Shown here in pieces: positions 34,140 through 44,034 of a DNA stretch of 64,000 nt. The notes beneath the pieces were generated by a model that was not told where the DNA came from, searched no databases, and saw only the letters and a list, made by a program, of their open reading frames with translations. Numbering within the stretch: the stretch's first letter is position 1; every line of letters begins with the position of its first letter. Source of the stretch: Brumimicrobium sp033722555 (GTDB lineage Bacteria > Bacteroidota > Bacteroidia > Flavobacteriales_D > Crocinitomicaceae); assembly GCA_033722555.1 (NCBI GenBank), contig JAWVYS010000001.1, positions 124,001-188,000 of the forward strand, in the 5' to 3' direction. Made by a program: the position numbers and the translations under genes.

Positions 34140-35399
34140 ATGGATCCAACGAGTATTCTTATTATTGTTGCCTCCCTTGTGGCGTCTGCTTTTTTTTCCG
34201 GAATGGAAATAGCCTTCGTAACAGCGAACCGTCTTAAAATCGAGCTGGACCGAAAGAAAGGTTCTTTCAGTGGGCGAATTCTATCTGATTTTGTAAAGCA
34301 CGATAGCCGCTTCATCGCTACGATGCTGCTTGGAAACAACATTGCTTTGGTGGTATACGGAATCTGGATGGCTCAGTTAATGGAACCATGGATCAGCGAT
34401 CTGGTTTTTGGGAATGAGGCGCTAATACTAACCGTCCAAACCTTGCTCTCTACTCTATTGATCCTTTTTACTGCCGAATTTTTACCGAAAGCTACCTTTC
34501 AGATAAATCCCAACAGATTGCTCCAGGCGCTGTCTTTTCCTCTGGTAGTTCTTTATGCCGTTCTTTTTCCTCTTACCATGTTTACAATGTTCTTGAGTAG
34601 TGGAATTCTTAAGATTTTCAACATTGATACCAAAAATGGCGAAACGGCCTTTTCCAAGGTGGACCTTGATAATTACGTGCGCGATCTCAATGAACGAATG
34701 AACGATGAGAATGAACTTGATAATGAAATGCAGATTCTTCAAAATGCATTAGGTTTTGCAAGTATAAAGGCACGAGATTGCATGATTCCACGAACCGATA
34801 TTGTAGCACTCGAAATTGAATGCTCTATCGATGAATTAAAAGCCAAATTTCTTGAAACAGGACTATCTAAAATCGTCATTTACCGGGATACTATCGACAA
34901 TATAATTGGGTATGTACACAGCTTTGAACTTTTTAAGAAACCTGCACGGATCAAAGAAATACTCATACCGATTTCATTTGTTCCGGAGGCTATACCTGCC
35001 AAAGACCTTCTTGAACTTTTTGCTAAACAACACGGAAATATTGCGGTCGTGGTGGATGAGTTCGGGGGCACATCCGGTCTGGTAACTATTGAGGATGTGG
35101 TAGAGGAAATATTTGGTGACATTGAAGATGAGCATGACACTGACGAACTTATTGAACAAAAAATTAGCGACAAGGCTTTTTTATTTTCTGCAAGACAAGA
35201 TATCGATTATATCAATGAAACTTATGATCTGGAACTTGATGAATCATCAGAATATGAAACCCTGGGAGGACTTGTTCTCCATCATCTAGAATCCATTCCG
35301 GAGGAGGGCACCGTTTTAGAACTCGATAACTATTCCATTACAATAGAGGCCGTTTCTGACCGCAAAATAGAGTTGATTCGTGTGGAAATTACGGATTGA
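34140..35399 (+). CDS. CNNM/CorC family membrane protein with CBS domains
   Basis: A 419-residue inner-membrane protein with the hemolysin C/CorC layout. Four transmembrane helices form a DUF21 domain (about 1-180), a pair of CBS domains (about 205-330) contains Cys-Met-Ile-Pro-Arg-Thr-Asp and Val-Asp-Glu-Phe-Gly-Gly-Thr-Ser-Gly, and a CorC_HlyC domain lies at about 345-419. Family members are linked to Mg2+ or Co2+ export. GldE of gliding motility is a Bacteroidota paralogue, but gldD is absent here and ssb is far away, so I do not call it GldE. The peptidyl-prolyl isomerase gene follows after 86 bp. Confidence 0.9.
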   Translation: MDPTSILIIVASLVASAFFSGMEIAFVTANRLKIELDRKKGSFSGRILSDFVKHDSRFIATMLLGNNIALVVYGIWMAQLMEPWISDLVFGNEALILTVQTLLSTLLILFTAEFLPKATFQINPNRLLQALSFPLVVLYAVLFPLTMFTMFLSSGILKIFNIDTKNGETAFSKVDLDNYVRDLNERMNDENELDNEMQILQNALGFASIKARDCMIPRTDIVALEIECSIDELKAKFLETGLSKIVIYRDTIDNIIGYVHSFELFKKPARIKEILIPISFVPEAIPAKDLLELFAKQHGNIAVVVDEFGGTSGLVTIEDVVEEIFGDIEDEHDTDELIEQKISDKAFLFSARQDIDYINETYDLELDESSEYETLGGLVLHHLESIPEEGTVLELDNYSITIEAVSDRKIELIRVEITD

Positions 35400-35485
35400 T
35401 TTAAAATCGGCATTTTTTGAAAGAGTTTAATCTTTCATATTTTGATACATATACTTATATTCGCAACCTTAAATTAATTATACAG

Positions 35486-37687
35486 ATGGCTTTAATCGGA
35501 AAAATACGTGAAAAATCCTGGCTATTGATAGCCGTTATAGGAATCGCAATGCTTGCCTTCATCATTGGTGATCTAGACAGTATCTTCAACAGAAGTGGTC
35601 AGGAGGATGTTTACGGTATCGGTACTGTGAACGGAGAAAAAGTTGACGAAGATCTCTACAATACCTATTTGAATAACGCACGTCAGAATATTTTTCAAAA
35701 TAAGCAGCGTCAAAGTCAGGGTCAACAGGTACGCTTTGATGAAAATGATGAAAAAAATGCCAGATCTCAGGCATGGAATGCTGCTGTAGCTGCAAAATTA
35801 ATGGATAAGGAAATTGAGCAGATCGGTTTAATTGTTGATGAATTTGAGCTTGAAAACATCCTTTACGGAATGAACGGATATGAACCTTCGGTTATCTCAG
35901 CTCAATTCAGGGATTCAGTTACGGGTGAATTCGCTCCTGATCAGCTCCGTCAGGCTATCCGTCAGATGGAAGACTCCGGAGATCCTGAGAAAATCGAGCA
36001 GTTGAATGCAACCATGGATTACGTTAAAGAAACTCGTTTAACTGAAAAATATAACGCTCTTCTTTTAGCAGGTATCCACACTACTTCGCTCGAAGGAAAA
36101 GAGGAATATGATGCGCAGAAAACCGTAAAGAATGTTTCTTATGTATTCCAGAGCTTTACTAAAGTTCCTCAGGAGGCCATTGGAGAAATCTCTGATGAGG
36201 AGGTGAAGGAATATTATGAAAAACATAAAACGGAAGAGAAATATAAACAAAAGGCATCGCGAAAATTGAGCTATTTCGCAGTACCTGTTGTTCCAAATAA
36301 GGAAGATTCTTTGATTGCAAAAAATATGTTGAAGAATTTAAAGTCTAAATTTGAGAAATCTGAAAACGATTCTGTTTTTGTGATGCGTTTCAGTGATGTA
36401 AAAGAATTTAGAAATGATTCAACTGCTGTTGCCAAACCGGAAGGATCCGGTCAGGCCGCCATTACTTACCCGCTTTCTGTTGCAAGCGAAATTGAAAATG
36501 CACAGCCTGGTGACGTAATCGGACCATATACCGCAAGGGACGGACTCAAAATATCCAAAATTCTGCGTTTTGTAAATGAACCTACAGCTACTGTGAGACA
36601 CATCCTTCTAGGTGCAACGACTCCTGAAGAAGTTGAAAAAGCTCAGAAAAAAGCGGACAGTATTGTTCAAGTAATCCGTTCAAAAAACAATTTTGAGGAA
36701 ATGGTTACTGAATTCAGTGAGGATCCGGGGTCTAAAAACACGGGTGGAAAGTACGAGGATTTTGCTCAAGGTACAATGGTTCCAACGTTCAATGATTTCT
36801 CGTTTCAAAAACCTATAGGCACTTTAGGGACTGTAAAAACCGACTACGGTATCCATATTATAGAAGTGCTTGGCCGCAAGGAAACGAAGCGTCCGATTCT
36901 GGCGAATGTTGTAAAAATGGTTGAACCGACGAAATCCACGGTTGACGACATAACCTCCAAGGCTTCTGACATGATATACGAACTGGACAGAAAGCTTGAA
37001 GGTAAAGACATCCAGAAGAAGAGAGAGCTTTTTGATACTTTCGTCGTTGAGAATGGATATACTATCAGAAGTTTAACCATCAACGATGACGCTCCGAAAG
37101 CAGATGGCTTTACTGATAATGGAGAAGCGAGAATGCTTAGACTTGCTTATGAAGAGGGCGCCGCTGAAGGCCAGTTGTCTTCTTCACCCATCAGAGAAAA
37201 AACGAGAATCATCATAGCAATGATTTCGGAAATCACTGAAGAGGGTGTTCCGACCTTTGAAAAGGTTAAGGATAGAATGACTGCAGAGGTTCGAAAAGAA
37301 AAACAAGGTCAGTATTTGGTTGATCAGATGTTGAACAAACCGGATCTACAGGCTTTGGCGAATGAACTTAATGCGAAGTATCAAACAGAGGGACTCACTT
37401 TTTCAGCCAGCAATGTTGCCGTTGGAAGAGAACCTAAAATTATTGGAACAGCTTTCTCGGGTCTTATCGACGGTCAGACATCTATTCCTGTAGTTGGAAA
37501 CAACGGTGTATTTGTACTTCGTGTGGACAGTACTGTTGAAGCTCCTGAAACAACTGATTTTACAACAGAGATTGAGCAGCTGAACTCTCAAAAGATAACT
37601 ACGGTACAAAATCAACACCGTAGTGCTTTGATCCAAAGTGCCGAGGTGATCGACAATCGTAAACTGAGAGAATACGGAATAAGGTAA
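35486..37687 (+). CDS. Membrane-anchored parvulin-type peptidyl-prolyl isomerase (PpiD/SurA-like)
   Basis: A 733-residue periplasmic folding helper with one N-terminal transmembrane anchor (residues 11-32) and a large periplasmic part. The SurA_N-like region spans about 40-230. A PPIC parvulin domain at about 368-464 begins Val-Arg-His-Ile-Leu-Leu and ends Asp-Tyr-Gly-Ile-His-Ile-Ile-Glu-Val. A second, weaker chaperone region follows. I take the ATG at 35486, because an in-frame start at 35417 adds 23 residues in front of the usual anchor. It is followed by a strong terminator. Confidence 0.9.
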   Translation: MALIGKIREKSWLLIAVIGIAMLAFIIGDLDSIFNRSGQEDVYGIGTVNGEKVDEDLYNTYLNNARQNIFQNKQRQSQGQQVRFDENDEKNARSQAWNAAVAAKLMDKEIEQIGLIVDEFELENILYGMNGYEPSVISAQFRDSVTGEFAPDQLRQAIRQMEDSGDPEKIEQLNATMDYVKETRLTEKYNALLLAGIHTTSLEGKEEYDAQKTVKNVSYVFQSFTKVPQEAIGEISDEEVKEYYEKHKTEEKYKQKASRKLSYFAVPVVPNKEDSLIAKNMLKNLKSKFEKSENDSVFVMRFSDVKEFRNDSTAVAKPEGSGQAAITYPLSVASEIENAQPGDVIGPYTARDGLKISKILRFVNEPTATVRHILLGATTPEEVEKAQKKADSIVQVIRSKNNFEEMVTEFSEDPGSKNTGGKYEDFAQGTMVPTFNDFSFQKPIGTLGTVKTDYGIHIIEVLGRKETKRPILANVVKMVEPTKSTVDDITSKASDMIYELDRKLEGKDIQKKRELFDTFVVENGYTIRSLTINDDAPKADGFTDNGEARMLRLAYEEGAAEGQLSSSPIREKTRIIIAMISEITEEGVPTFEKVKDRMTAEVRKEKQGQYLVDQMLNKPDLQALANELNAKYQTEGLTFSASNVAVGREPKIIGTAFSGLIDGQTSIPVVGNNGVFVLRVDSTVEAPETTDFTTEIEQLNSQKITTVQNQHRSALIQSAEVIDNRKLREYGIR

Positions 37688-37699
37688 TGTAACCTATAA

Positions 37700-37734
37700 A
37701 AAGAACCCGCATCACAACGATGCGGGTTCTTTAT
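37700..37734 (+). terminator. Rho-independent terminator after the peptidyl-prolyl isomerase gene
   Basis: Positions 37700-37712 and 37720-37732 form a perfect 13-bp stem (arms begin AAAGAACCCG) around a 7-nt loop, followed by a short T-rich stretch. It lies 12 bp after the stop codon. Confidence 0.9.
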
Positions 37735-37829
37735 TTCATATCATCCTTTCTAGGTGCACCAGCTCTGAATTGAACACATCTCAATGCAACAGATAAAACT
37801 TCTTGTTTTATCACCTATTGTATAAGGCC

Positions 37830-39050
37830 TTAAATCGATATTTTAAAACGAAAGGTTGTTCCTGATTCATCCACGATGCGTTTCGTTTTTCCTTCGAGTT
37901 GCTCAGTAAGTATATCTATCAGTTCAAGACCAAAACCACTGATACCATGTTCACGTGTTTTCCACACGCCGTTATCGGTATAAATGAGTTCATAGGTTTC
38001 ATCTTCTAGCTGGTGAAAAGCGATCTCAATACGACGGCCATCTTCTTTGAAATCTTCGAAGGCGTATTTTAATGTATTTGTAATAAGCTCGTTAAGAATC
38101 AGTGCTATTGGGATGATACTCTGAACGTTAATCTGCTCCACGTTTGAGCTCACCTTTAATTCAACATTCTCTTTGACACTTAAGGAATTAAGGATCATGC
38201 GGCTAAGCTCATTTACATAATTATTGAAGTTGATCTTTGTAACTGAGTCAGAAAGGTACATCATCTCATGCATTCTTGAAATAGCGATGAGCCTCATACT
38301 TAATTCATCAAAAATAGCTTTAGTTCCGTCGTGGTCTACCGATTTGGTCTGAAGTTTTATTAAGCTGATTATTATTTGTAGATTGTTTTTAACCCTGTGA
38401 TGAACTTCCTGCAAAAGCACTGTTTTTTCCTCATTTCGCTGAGTTAATTTGTCATTCAGTTGTTTGAGGTTTTGATTGACCTGTTTTTCGCTTAGCCATG
38501 CGATTCGCATTACCGTGATAATTACGATCGCAATAAAGATTCCGGTACCTATGATCATCGTGGATCTGATCAATTCGGGGTTATCATAATGGATGTTCGG
38601 ATTTGAGATCAAGTCAAGTTCCATAAAGACCATACAGGCGGCATGGAAAAGAATGAAAAAAGCTATAAAACCCCATTCTTTTCTGAGATTAAAAAATATA
38701 AAAACCGAGGCCATCACCCCGAAGGAGGGAATGTGTGGATAAAACTCTCTGCCTATTCTGGCGGAAGCTAAAGTACCGAATATCATTACGACCAAAACCA
38801 CTGAGAATTTGGCGAATCGGAAATAGCCCAGATGATGAATAAATAAAGCAATGAGGCAATAAACGGCCCAGGAGGCATGGAAGAGAGCAGCTAATTTATC
38901 CTGAGGATATATAATCAGGATCTGTGGAATAGAAACAAGGAAACCAAAAAATGTTATACCGTTAAATAACTTTTGAATCTTGTACTTAAAAGGATTATGA
39001 TCCTCAGTTCGATCCTTGTCATCAATTCCTATGTTTAGAATTTTATTCAC
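37830..39050 (-). CDS. Membrane sensor histidine kinase, HisKA_2 type
   Basis: A kinase of about 406 residues. The first 185 contain about six hydrophobic segments, a membrane sensor of unknown stimulus. A short coiled coil leads to the HisKA_2 motif Glu-Val-His-His-Arg-Val-Lys-Asn-Asn-Leu-Gln, placing the phosphoacceptor at His217/218. The HATPase domain follows, with Asn-Glu-Leu-Ile-Thr-Asn-Thr-Leu-Lys-Tyr-Ala-Phe and Gly-Phe-Gly-Leu-Glu-Leu-Ile. The start is uncertain. I take the GTG at 39050; a TTG at 39089 would add 13 residues. There is no adjacent response regulator, so it is an orphan here. Confidence 0.87.
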   Translation of the reverse strand: MNKILNIGIDDKDRTEDHNPFKYKIQKLFNGITFFGFLVSIPQILIIYPQDKLAALFHASWAVYCLIALFIHHLGYFRFAKFSVVLVVMIFGTLASARIGREFYPHIPSFGVMASVFIFFNLRKEWGFIAFFILFHAACMVFMELDLISNPNIHYDNPELIRSTMIIGTGIFIAIVIITVMRIAWLSEKQVNQNLKQLNDKLTQRNEEKTVLLQEVHHRVKNNLQIIISLIKLQTKSVDHDGTKAIFDELSMRLIAISRMHEMMYLSDSVTKINFNNYVNELSRMILNSLSVKENVELKVSSNVEQINVQSIIPIALILNELITNTLKYAFEDFKEDGRRIEIAFHQLEDETYELIYTDNGVWKTREHGISGFGLELIDILTEQLEGKTKRIVDESGTTFRFKISI

Positions 39051-39204
39051 TTTAAATTGCAGTAAGCATGATAACTCAAAACTAATCAAATTTTATAACC
39101 GAATGCCTTCGCCCAGGTCTAAAGACAATAATTAATTTTAAATCGTCTTTTTTGCATCTCTGTTCACATCGAAAGGGTTATTTTTAAAGTCCCAACTGGA
39201 GATT

Positions 39205-41052
39205 ATGTGCGGAATCAGCGGAATAGTTTCATTCAATAAACCCGTAGTGCCTCAGCAAATTGAGGACATGACAAAGGCTTTGAGCCACAGAGGAATGGAT
39301 GCCGAGGGTATTTTTTACGACGATAAAGGGCTCTGCGCACTTGGTCACCGAAGGCTAAGTATAATCGACTTATCTGAACAGGCTAATCAGCCGATGCACC
39401 TCAAAGAAAGTGGATTAACGATCGTTTATAATGGTGAAATATATAATTATCCGGAAATTCGCAAGCAACTTGAAAATAAAGGTGTTTTGTTCAATACGGA
39501 TTCAGACACTGAAGTTGTTTTAAGAGCTTTCGAAGAATGGGGAGAAGAATGTGTACATCGTTTCAACGGTATGTTCGCAATAGCTGTCTGGGATATAAAG
39601 AGGAAAACTTTGACTCTCCTGAGAGACAGAATAGGGATAAAGCCGCTCTACTACTTTCGGAACGAGGAAATATTTGCGTTTGCGTCTGAAATCAAATCGC
39701 TTTTACCTTTTATCAGCAAGGAGAAAATTAACACCGAAGCGGTTCACGGGTTTTTCAGGTTTGGATTCATTGCCGAGCCTTTTACTATTTACGAAGAGAT
39801 AAAAAAGTTTCCGAAAGGTCATGTTTTTACATTGGACAAGAATGGTCTTAAGGAACGTCCTTACTGGCAACTTAGTGATCAGGTGAAAACAGAGACAATA
39901 TCGGACCTTCATAAGGCTAAAAATCTGTATCGCTCGCTACTGGAAGACAGTGTGGGAATTCGTTTACGAAGTGATGTTCCTTTCGGCGTGTTTTTAAGCG
40001 GTGGTATTGATTCTTCTACTGTGGCTTCTGTTGCTCAAAAATTAAGCGTTTCCCGTATTAAAACATTCTCAATCGGTTTTGAGGAATCCTCTTTTGATGA
40101 AAGTACATGGGCTGAGCGTGTTGCCCGACATTTAAATACCGATCATCATCAATTCACAGTATCTTACAAGGAGGCTCAGGAGCTGATTGAAACTATGCCC
40201 GAGTGGTACGATGAGCCTTATGCAGACGCCTCTGCGATTCCCACCTATCTGGTTTCGGCTTTGGCTAGAAAATCGGTAAGAATGGTATTAACGGGAGATG
40301 GAGGAGATGAACAATTTCTGGGATACGGAATGTATAACTGGGCTAGACGCCTCAATGACCAACGTATCCAAATGGCGCGCGGTATCATTGAGAAAATGCT
40401 TTATTATTCCGGTTCTGATCGATACAGACGTGCTTCCGAATATTTTCGGTTTGAAAGAGGCCAATCGTTACATTCTCACATATTTTCAGTCGATCAGTAT
40501 TTCTTTTCTGAAAGAGAATATCAAATCTATTTTAGAAGCCCTCAGAAATTTATGGTGCCCGAAATTCCTGAAACTACACGAAACCTATCACCCGCGGAAC
40601 GTCAGGCTTTTTTTGATCTACACTATTACCTTCCTGATGACCTGCTTACCAAAGTGGATCGTGCAACTATGCAGAACGGAATTGAAGCGAGGGTTCCCTT
40701 GCTTGATTATCGACTTGTTGAATTTACCCTAAACTTGGACCAGTCCTTGAAAATCAGAGGAGGCGAAACGAAATTTTTGTTGAAAGAAATCCTTTATGAA
40801 CATGTTCCCAAAGAACTGTTTCAACGTCCGAAATGGGGTTTCGGTATTCCTTTATCAAAATGGCTTTCAATGGAATTAAGGCCTTTGCTGGACAAATATG
40901 TTAATGAACAGATACTGGAAGAAACGGGTATTTATGATGTTGGGGCGGTGCTTGAACTTAAGAGATCTTATCTGAACGGTAAAGAATACTTGTATAACAA
41001 ACTTTGGCTGATCATGGTATATAATATGTGGTTTGCAAAAAATAAGGTTTGA
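39205..41052 (+). CDS. asnB: Asparagine synthase (glutamine-hydrolysing)
   Basis: AsnB makes asparagine from aspartate, ATP and the amide of glutamine. The protein is 615 residues. The mature N-terminal nucleophile is Cys2 (Met-Cys-Gly-Ile), starting the glutaminase domain (about 1-210) with Arg-Leu-Ser-Ile-Ile-Asp and Asn-Gly-Glu-Ile-Tyr-Asn. The synthetase domain begins with the PP-loop Ser-Gly-Gly-Ile-Asp-Ser-Ser at residue 265. The length fits the subgroup often found in surface-polysaccharide loci, so amidation of another substrate is possible. The gene is a single unit, convergent with murF-alr, with 3 bp between stops. Confidence 0.95.
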   Translation: MCGISGIVSFNKPVVPQQIEDMTKALSHRGMDAEGIFYDDKGLCALGHRRLSIIDLSEQANQPMHLKESGLTIVYNGEIYNYPEIRKQLENKGVLFNTDSDTEVVLRAFEEWGEECVHRFNGMFAIAVWDIKRKTLTLLRDRIGIKPLYYFRNEEIFAFASEIKSLLPFISKEKINTEAVHGFFRFGFIAEPFTIYEEIKKFPKGHVFTLDKNGLKERPYWQLSDQVKTETISDLHKAKNLYRSLLEDSVGIRLRSDVPFGVFLSGGIDSSTVASVAQKLSVSRIKTFSIGFEESSFDESTWAERVARHLNTDHHQFTVSYKEAQELIETMPEWYDEPYADASAIPTYLVSALARKSVRMVLTGDGGDEQFLGYGMYNWARRLNDQRIQMARGIIEKMLYYSGSDRYRRASEYFRFERGQSLHSHIFSVDQYFFSEREYQIYFRSPQKFMVPEIPETTRNLSPAERQAFFDLHYYLPDDLLTKVDRATMQNGIEARVPLLDYRLVEFTLNLDQSLKIRGGETKFLLKEILYEHVPKELFQRPKWGFGIPLSKWLSMELRPLLDKYVNEQILEETGIYDVGAVLELKRSYLNGKEYLYNKLWLIMVYNMWFAKNKV

Positions 41053-41055
41053 TGA

Positions 41056-43344
41056 TCAAGGCTTAAGATATATCCTGGAAACGCGTTTGTTAATACTTGT
41101 CATTATCTCATAGGGAATAGTATTGAGGTCTTTTGCGAACTCTTCCATGGATATATGATCGCCTATAATTTCTACTTCATCACCTTCCTGACAGGTAACT
41201 TCGCTTATATCAACCATGGTCATATCCATGCACACGGTTCCTATAACCGGACAGTATTTGCCATTGATATACACTTTCCCTCTTCCATTACTTAGCGATC
41301 TGCGGAAACCGTCTGCATAACCAATTCTCAACGTGGCTGTTCTCATTTCTTTTTCCGCACGAAAGGTGCGACCATAACTCACAGTTTCTCCAGGCTTCAA
41401 ATGTTTTATCTGTGAAACCGTCGTTTTCCATTTTAAACAAGGCTTTAAATTTTTTGAAATTGAAGCATAGCCAAAAACTCCTATTCCCAATCTTACCATA
41501 TCAAATGCAGCTTTTTGACCGAATTTGAGGACACCCTCACTATTGAGTAAATGAAAAATGATGTTCTTCGCGTTGTCCGGAGAGAGAAGTCGCAATATTT
41601 GTTGCCTTATTGTGTTAAAAACAGCGATTTGATTCTCGGTATACTCCGTATTTGGATTATCGGCATCTGCGAGGTGGGAATATACGCTCTGTATCCTAAT
41701 TTCAGGTTGGTTCAGTATGAAATTGATAAGATCAGGAATTTCGTCGGAATCAAAACCCAGACGATTCATTCCTGTTTCAAAGGTGAGATGAATAGGATAA
41801 TTAACCAGATTCTCTTTTTTCAAATGATCGCAGAACTCACGCAATTGATCGAGTGAATAGATGGAAGGCTCAAGACAAAACTTGGTAAGGTCTTCAAAGG
41901 CATTTTTTTCAGTATTCATTACCATGATGGGTAGTGAGATTCCGTTCTCACGCAAAGTGGTTCCTTCATCTGTATAAGCCACCCCGAGATAATCGATTCC
42001 TGTCTGCTGCAGAAAATGCGGAATATTGACGTCGCCGGTGCCGTATGAAGAAGCCTTCACCATAACGAGTGTTTTAGTGTTTTTCGGAGTCAGGGACTGT
42101 AAATAATCAATGTTGAATTTTATAGCTTTAAGATCGAATTCAACCCATGTCTCATGCTTTCTGTTTTTGAAGAGAGCTACGTGTTGATGCAGGTTCGATC
42201 TGTACGATCCCTTGAAAAGGATACTTGCATTGCGAATTTGCTTGAGTTCTTCCGGAATTCTATCATTTTCAATTATAAAAAAATGATCCGGATTGTATCG
42301 ATTTACCAGTTCTTTAATTTGTTTGATTCGGGGCTTGCTAACAAAGGAGAGATCGAGCACAACCACTCTGATTTTTCGTTCTGTTGAAGCAAACTGATAT
42401 TCAAGGGACTGCTCAAGGGCATCGATATCAATGTTATAGGTGTCGTTTATTATTAAGTTATGGTTTTGGCCTTCGAATACCTCCATTCTGTTGGGCAGTA
42501 TAGGGAGCTGATCGACTTTTGTTTTTAAAACACGTTCATCCACGCCCAGGTAGCGGGCAACAAATAAGGCCAGTGCTCGATTTCCGGGAAAAGGTTTGTC
42601 ATGGATGGAGAATTTCTCCCATTCTTCTACAGCTGTAAGTGCCGCGTTGATCTTATTTCTTCTTAAAGCGCTGTGCTCATCCTTGAGAGCGAAAGTTACA
42701 TTTGTATGTTTAAATAATTTCAGATGCTCAGCGAAGTGCTCTTTCTCGGAGTTGAAATTCTCGCTGTAATATTTTCCAACTCCGGTAAAAATACCCATTG
42801 TAGGGGAGATCATCTCTTCGAGGGAATCCATCTCATCCGGTTTTGAAATATCTGCCTCAATGATTGCAAAATTGTGTGTTTCATCCATTTCAAGGAGTGA
42901 CAATGCTACTCCTATCTGTGAATTGAAACTTTTGGGACTACGGATTACATCATAATCATCTTTAATCAGAAAATACAGCCATTCTTTGATCATGGTTTTA
43001 CCGAGACTTCCTGTAATGGCCAGAACGGGATAGGAGAACTGATTACGGTGATATTTTGCGAGGCTCTGTAGTGCTTTGAGCGTGTCTTTTACCAAAATAA
43101 CAGTGGCATCGGGAGGAAGGTTGTGAGATCTACTTAAAACAAAACACCGTACACCTTTTTTATAGGCATCTTCAACGAAGTCATGGCCATCTTTTTTTCC
43201 TTGTAGGGCAAAAAAGACTCCATGGCGGTCGGTGGTAATGATTCGGGTATCATAAACTACGACATCAACAGATCCTTTATTATGCTGGAGAAGCTGACCG
43301 TCTACTACATTACAAATTTCCTGATGTGCTAACCCTAATTTCAA
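41056..43344 (-). CDS. MurF-alanine racemase fusion with a degenerate MurF half
   Basis: A 762-residue fusion, about 50 residues shorter than usual for this Bacteroidota family. Residues 1-395 are MurF-like and 398-762 are alanine racemase. The racemase half looks active, with PLP Lys430 in Met-Val-Lys-Ala-Ser-Ser-Tyr-Gly and a conserved Tyr-Gly-Arg-Thr-Phe later. The MurF half has lost key features. The P-loop is Gly-Ser-Leu-Gly-Lys-Thr (112-117), the Glu-Ala-Gly-Ile-Ser motif is Glu-Ala-Asp-Ile-Ser (163), the usual Asn-Ile-Gly-x-Ala-His is Gly-Val-Gly-Lys-Tyr-Tyr (188), and the central domain is shortened. A stand-alone murF would be expected elsewhere. The ATG overlaps the tdk stop by 4 bp. 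Confidence 0.93.
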   Translation of the reverse strand: MKLGLAHQEICNVVDGQLLQHNKGSVDVVVYDTRIITTDRHGVFFALQGKKDGHDFVEDAYKKGVRCFVLSRSHNLPPDATVILVKDTLKALQSLAKYHRNQFSYPVLAITGSLGKTMIKEWLYFLIKDDYDVIRSPKSFNSQIGVALSLLEMDETHNFAIIEADISKPDEMDSLEEMISPTMGIFTGVGKYYSENFNSEKEHFAEHLKLFKHTNVTFALKDEHSALRRNKINAALTAVEEWEKFSIHDKPFPGNRALALFVARYLGVDERVLKTKVDQLPILPNRMEVFEGQNHNLIINDTYNIDIDALEQSLEYQFASTERKIRVVVLDLSFVSKPRIKQIKELVNRYNPDHFFIIENDRIPEELKQIRNASILFKGSYRSNLHQHVALFKNRKHETWVEFDLKAIKFNIDYLQSLTPKNTKTLVMVKASSYGTGDVNIPHFLQQTGIDYLGVAYTDEGTTLRENGISLPIMVMNTEKNAFEDLTKFCLEPSIYSLDQLREFCDHLKKENLVNYPIHLTFETGMNRLGFDSDEIPDLINFILNQPEIRIQSVYSHLADADNPNTEYTENQIAVFNTIRQQILRLLSPDNAKNIIFHLLNSEGVLKFGQKAAFDMVRLGIGVFGYASISKNLKPCLKWKTTVSQIKHLKPGETVSYGRTFRAEKEMRTATLRIGYADGFRRSLSNGRGKVYINGKYCPVIGTVCMDMTMVDISEVTCQEGDEVEIIGDHISMEEFAKDLNTIPYEIMTSINKRVSRIYLKP

Positions 43345-43916
43345 TGCTCAATTTTGTTAAAGCAGGAACGACAAAGAGGTTCGTATTCATCGATTGCTCC
43401 CACAAGAACCTGCTCTTTTTCTTTTGTTTTTCGGTGTGAAAACTGAGCGAGATTACCGCAGGACATACAAATAGCGTGAACCTTAGTTACATATTCGGCA
43501 GAAGATAACAAATTTGGAATAGGTCCGAAAGGATTTCCCAGATAATCCATATCCAGTCCTGCACAGATGACACGCACACCTTTAGAGGCAAGATGATTAA
43601 CAACAGATACCACATTCATATCAAAAAACTGTGCCTCATCGATGGCCACAATTCTTTCTTTTTTCCAGTGTTCAAGGATTTCCGATGAATTTTCAATCTG
43701 TATTGCCTCAAAAGAGATACCGTTATGGCTTACAACATTTTCTTCACTGTATCTGCGATCTATTTTTGGCTTGAATAAAAGAAGATCCTGATTGGCGAAT
43801 CGCGCTCTTCTCAAACGGCGAATAAGTTCTTCTGTTTTTCCTGAGAACATCGATCCACAGATGACTTCAATCCAGCCGTGTCTTTTACCATCTTCGGGGA
43901 ACTGTTCAAGAAACAT
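43341..43916 (-). CDS. tdk: Thymidine kinase
   Basis: Type II thymidine kinase for dTMP salvage, 191 residues. The P-loop Gly-Ser-Met-Phe-Ser-Gly-Lys-Thr begins at residue 21. Asp-Glu-Ala-Gln-Phe-Phe contains the Walker B/catalytic Glu region. Two cysteine pairs (Cys-Met-Ser-Cys and Cys-Arg-Ser-Cys) bind structural zinc. Its stop overlaps the murF-alr start by 4 bp, so racemase translation is coupled to it. A -7 box TACATTTG (minus strand, 43940-43947) lies 23 nt upstream and probably drives both genes. Confidence 0.96.
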   Translation of the reverse strand: MFLEQFPEDGKRHGWIEVICGSMFSGKTEELIRRLRRARFANQDLLLFKPKIDRRYSEENVVSHNGISFEAIQIENSSEILEHWKKERIVAIDEAQFFDMNVVSVVNHLASKGVRVICAGLDMDYLGNPFGPIPNLLSSAEYVTKVHAICMSCGNLAQFSHRKTKEKEQVLVGAIDEYEPLCRSCFNKIEH

Positions 43917-43939
43917 ATCTGAAATATTGATTGTGCAGA

Positions 43940-43947
43940 CAAATGTA
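43940..43947 (-). promoter_or_regulatory. -7 promoter box of tdk-murF/alr (TACATTTG)
   Basis: The minus strand reads TACATTTG, a TANNTTTG match, 23 nt before the tdk ATG. No -33 TTG at normal spacing. Confidence 0.4.
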
Positions 43948-44034
43948 AGCCAAGAACAACGGACGTCTGTTACTTATTCAAAAAAGTAATTAAAAGTTAT
44001 TCACGAAATATAAGTGCCGGATGGTGTTTTTGAA

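Noticed and set aside
34140..35399. GldE (gliding motility) identity for the CNNM/CorC protein
   Set aside because: gldD is not adjacent and ssb is over 33 kb away; the neighbouring chaperone gene fits the general CorC paralogue better.
40298..40732. 144-codon frame inside asnB in another phase
   Set aside because: asnB is intact with conserved motifs throughout; the alternative frame has no recognisable features.
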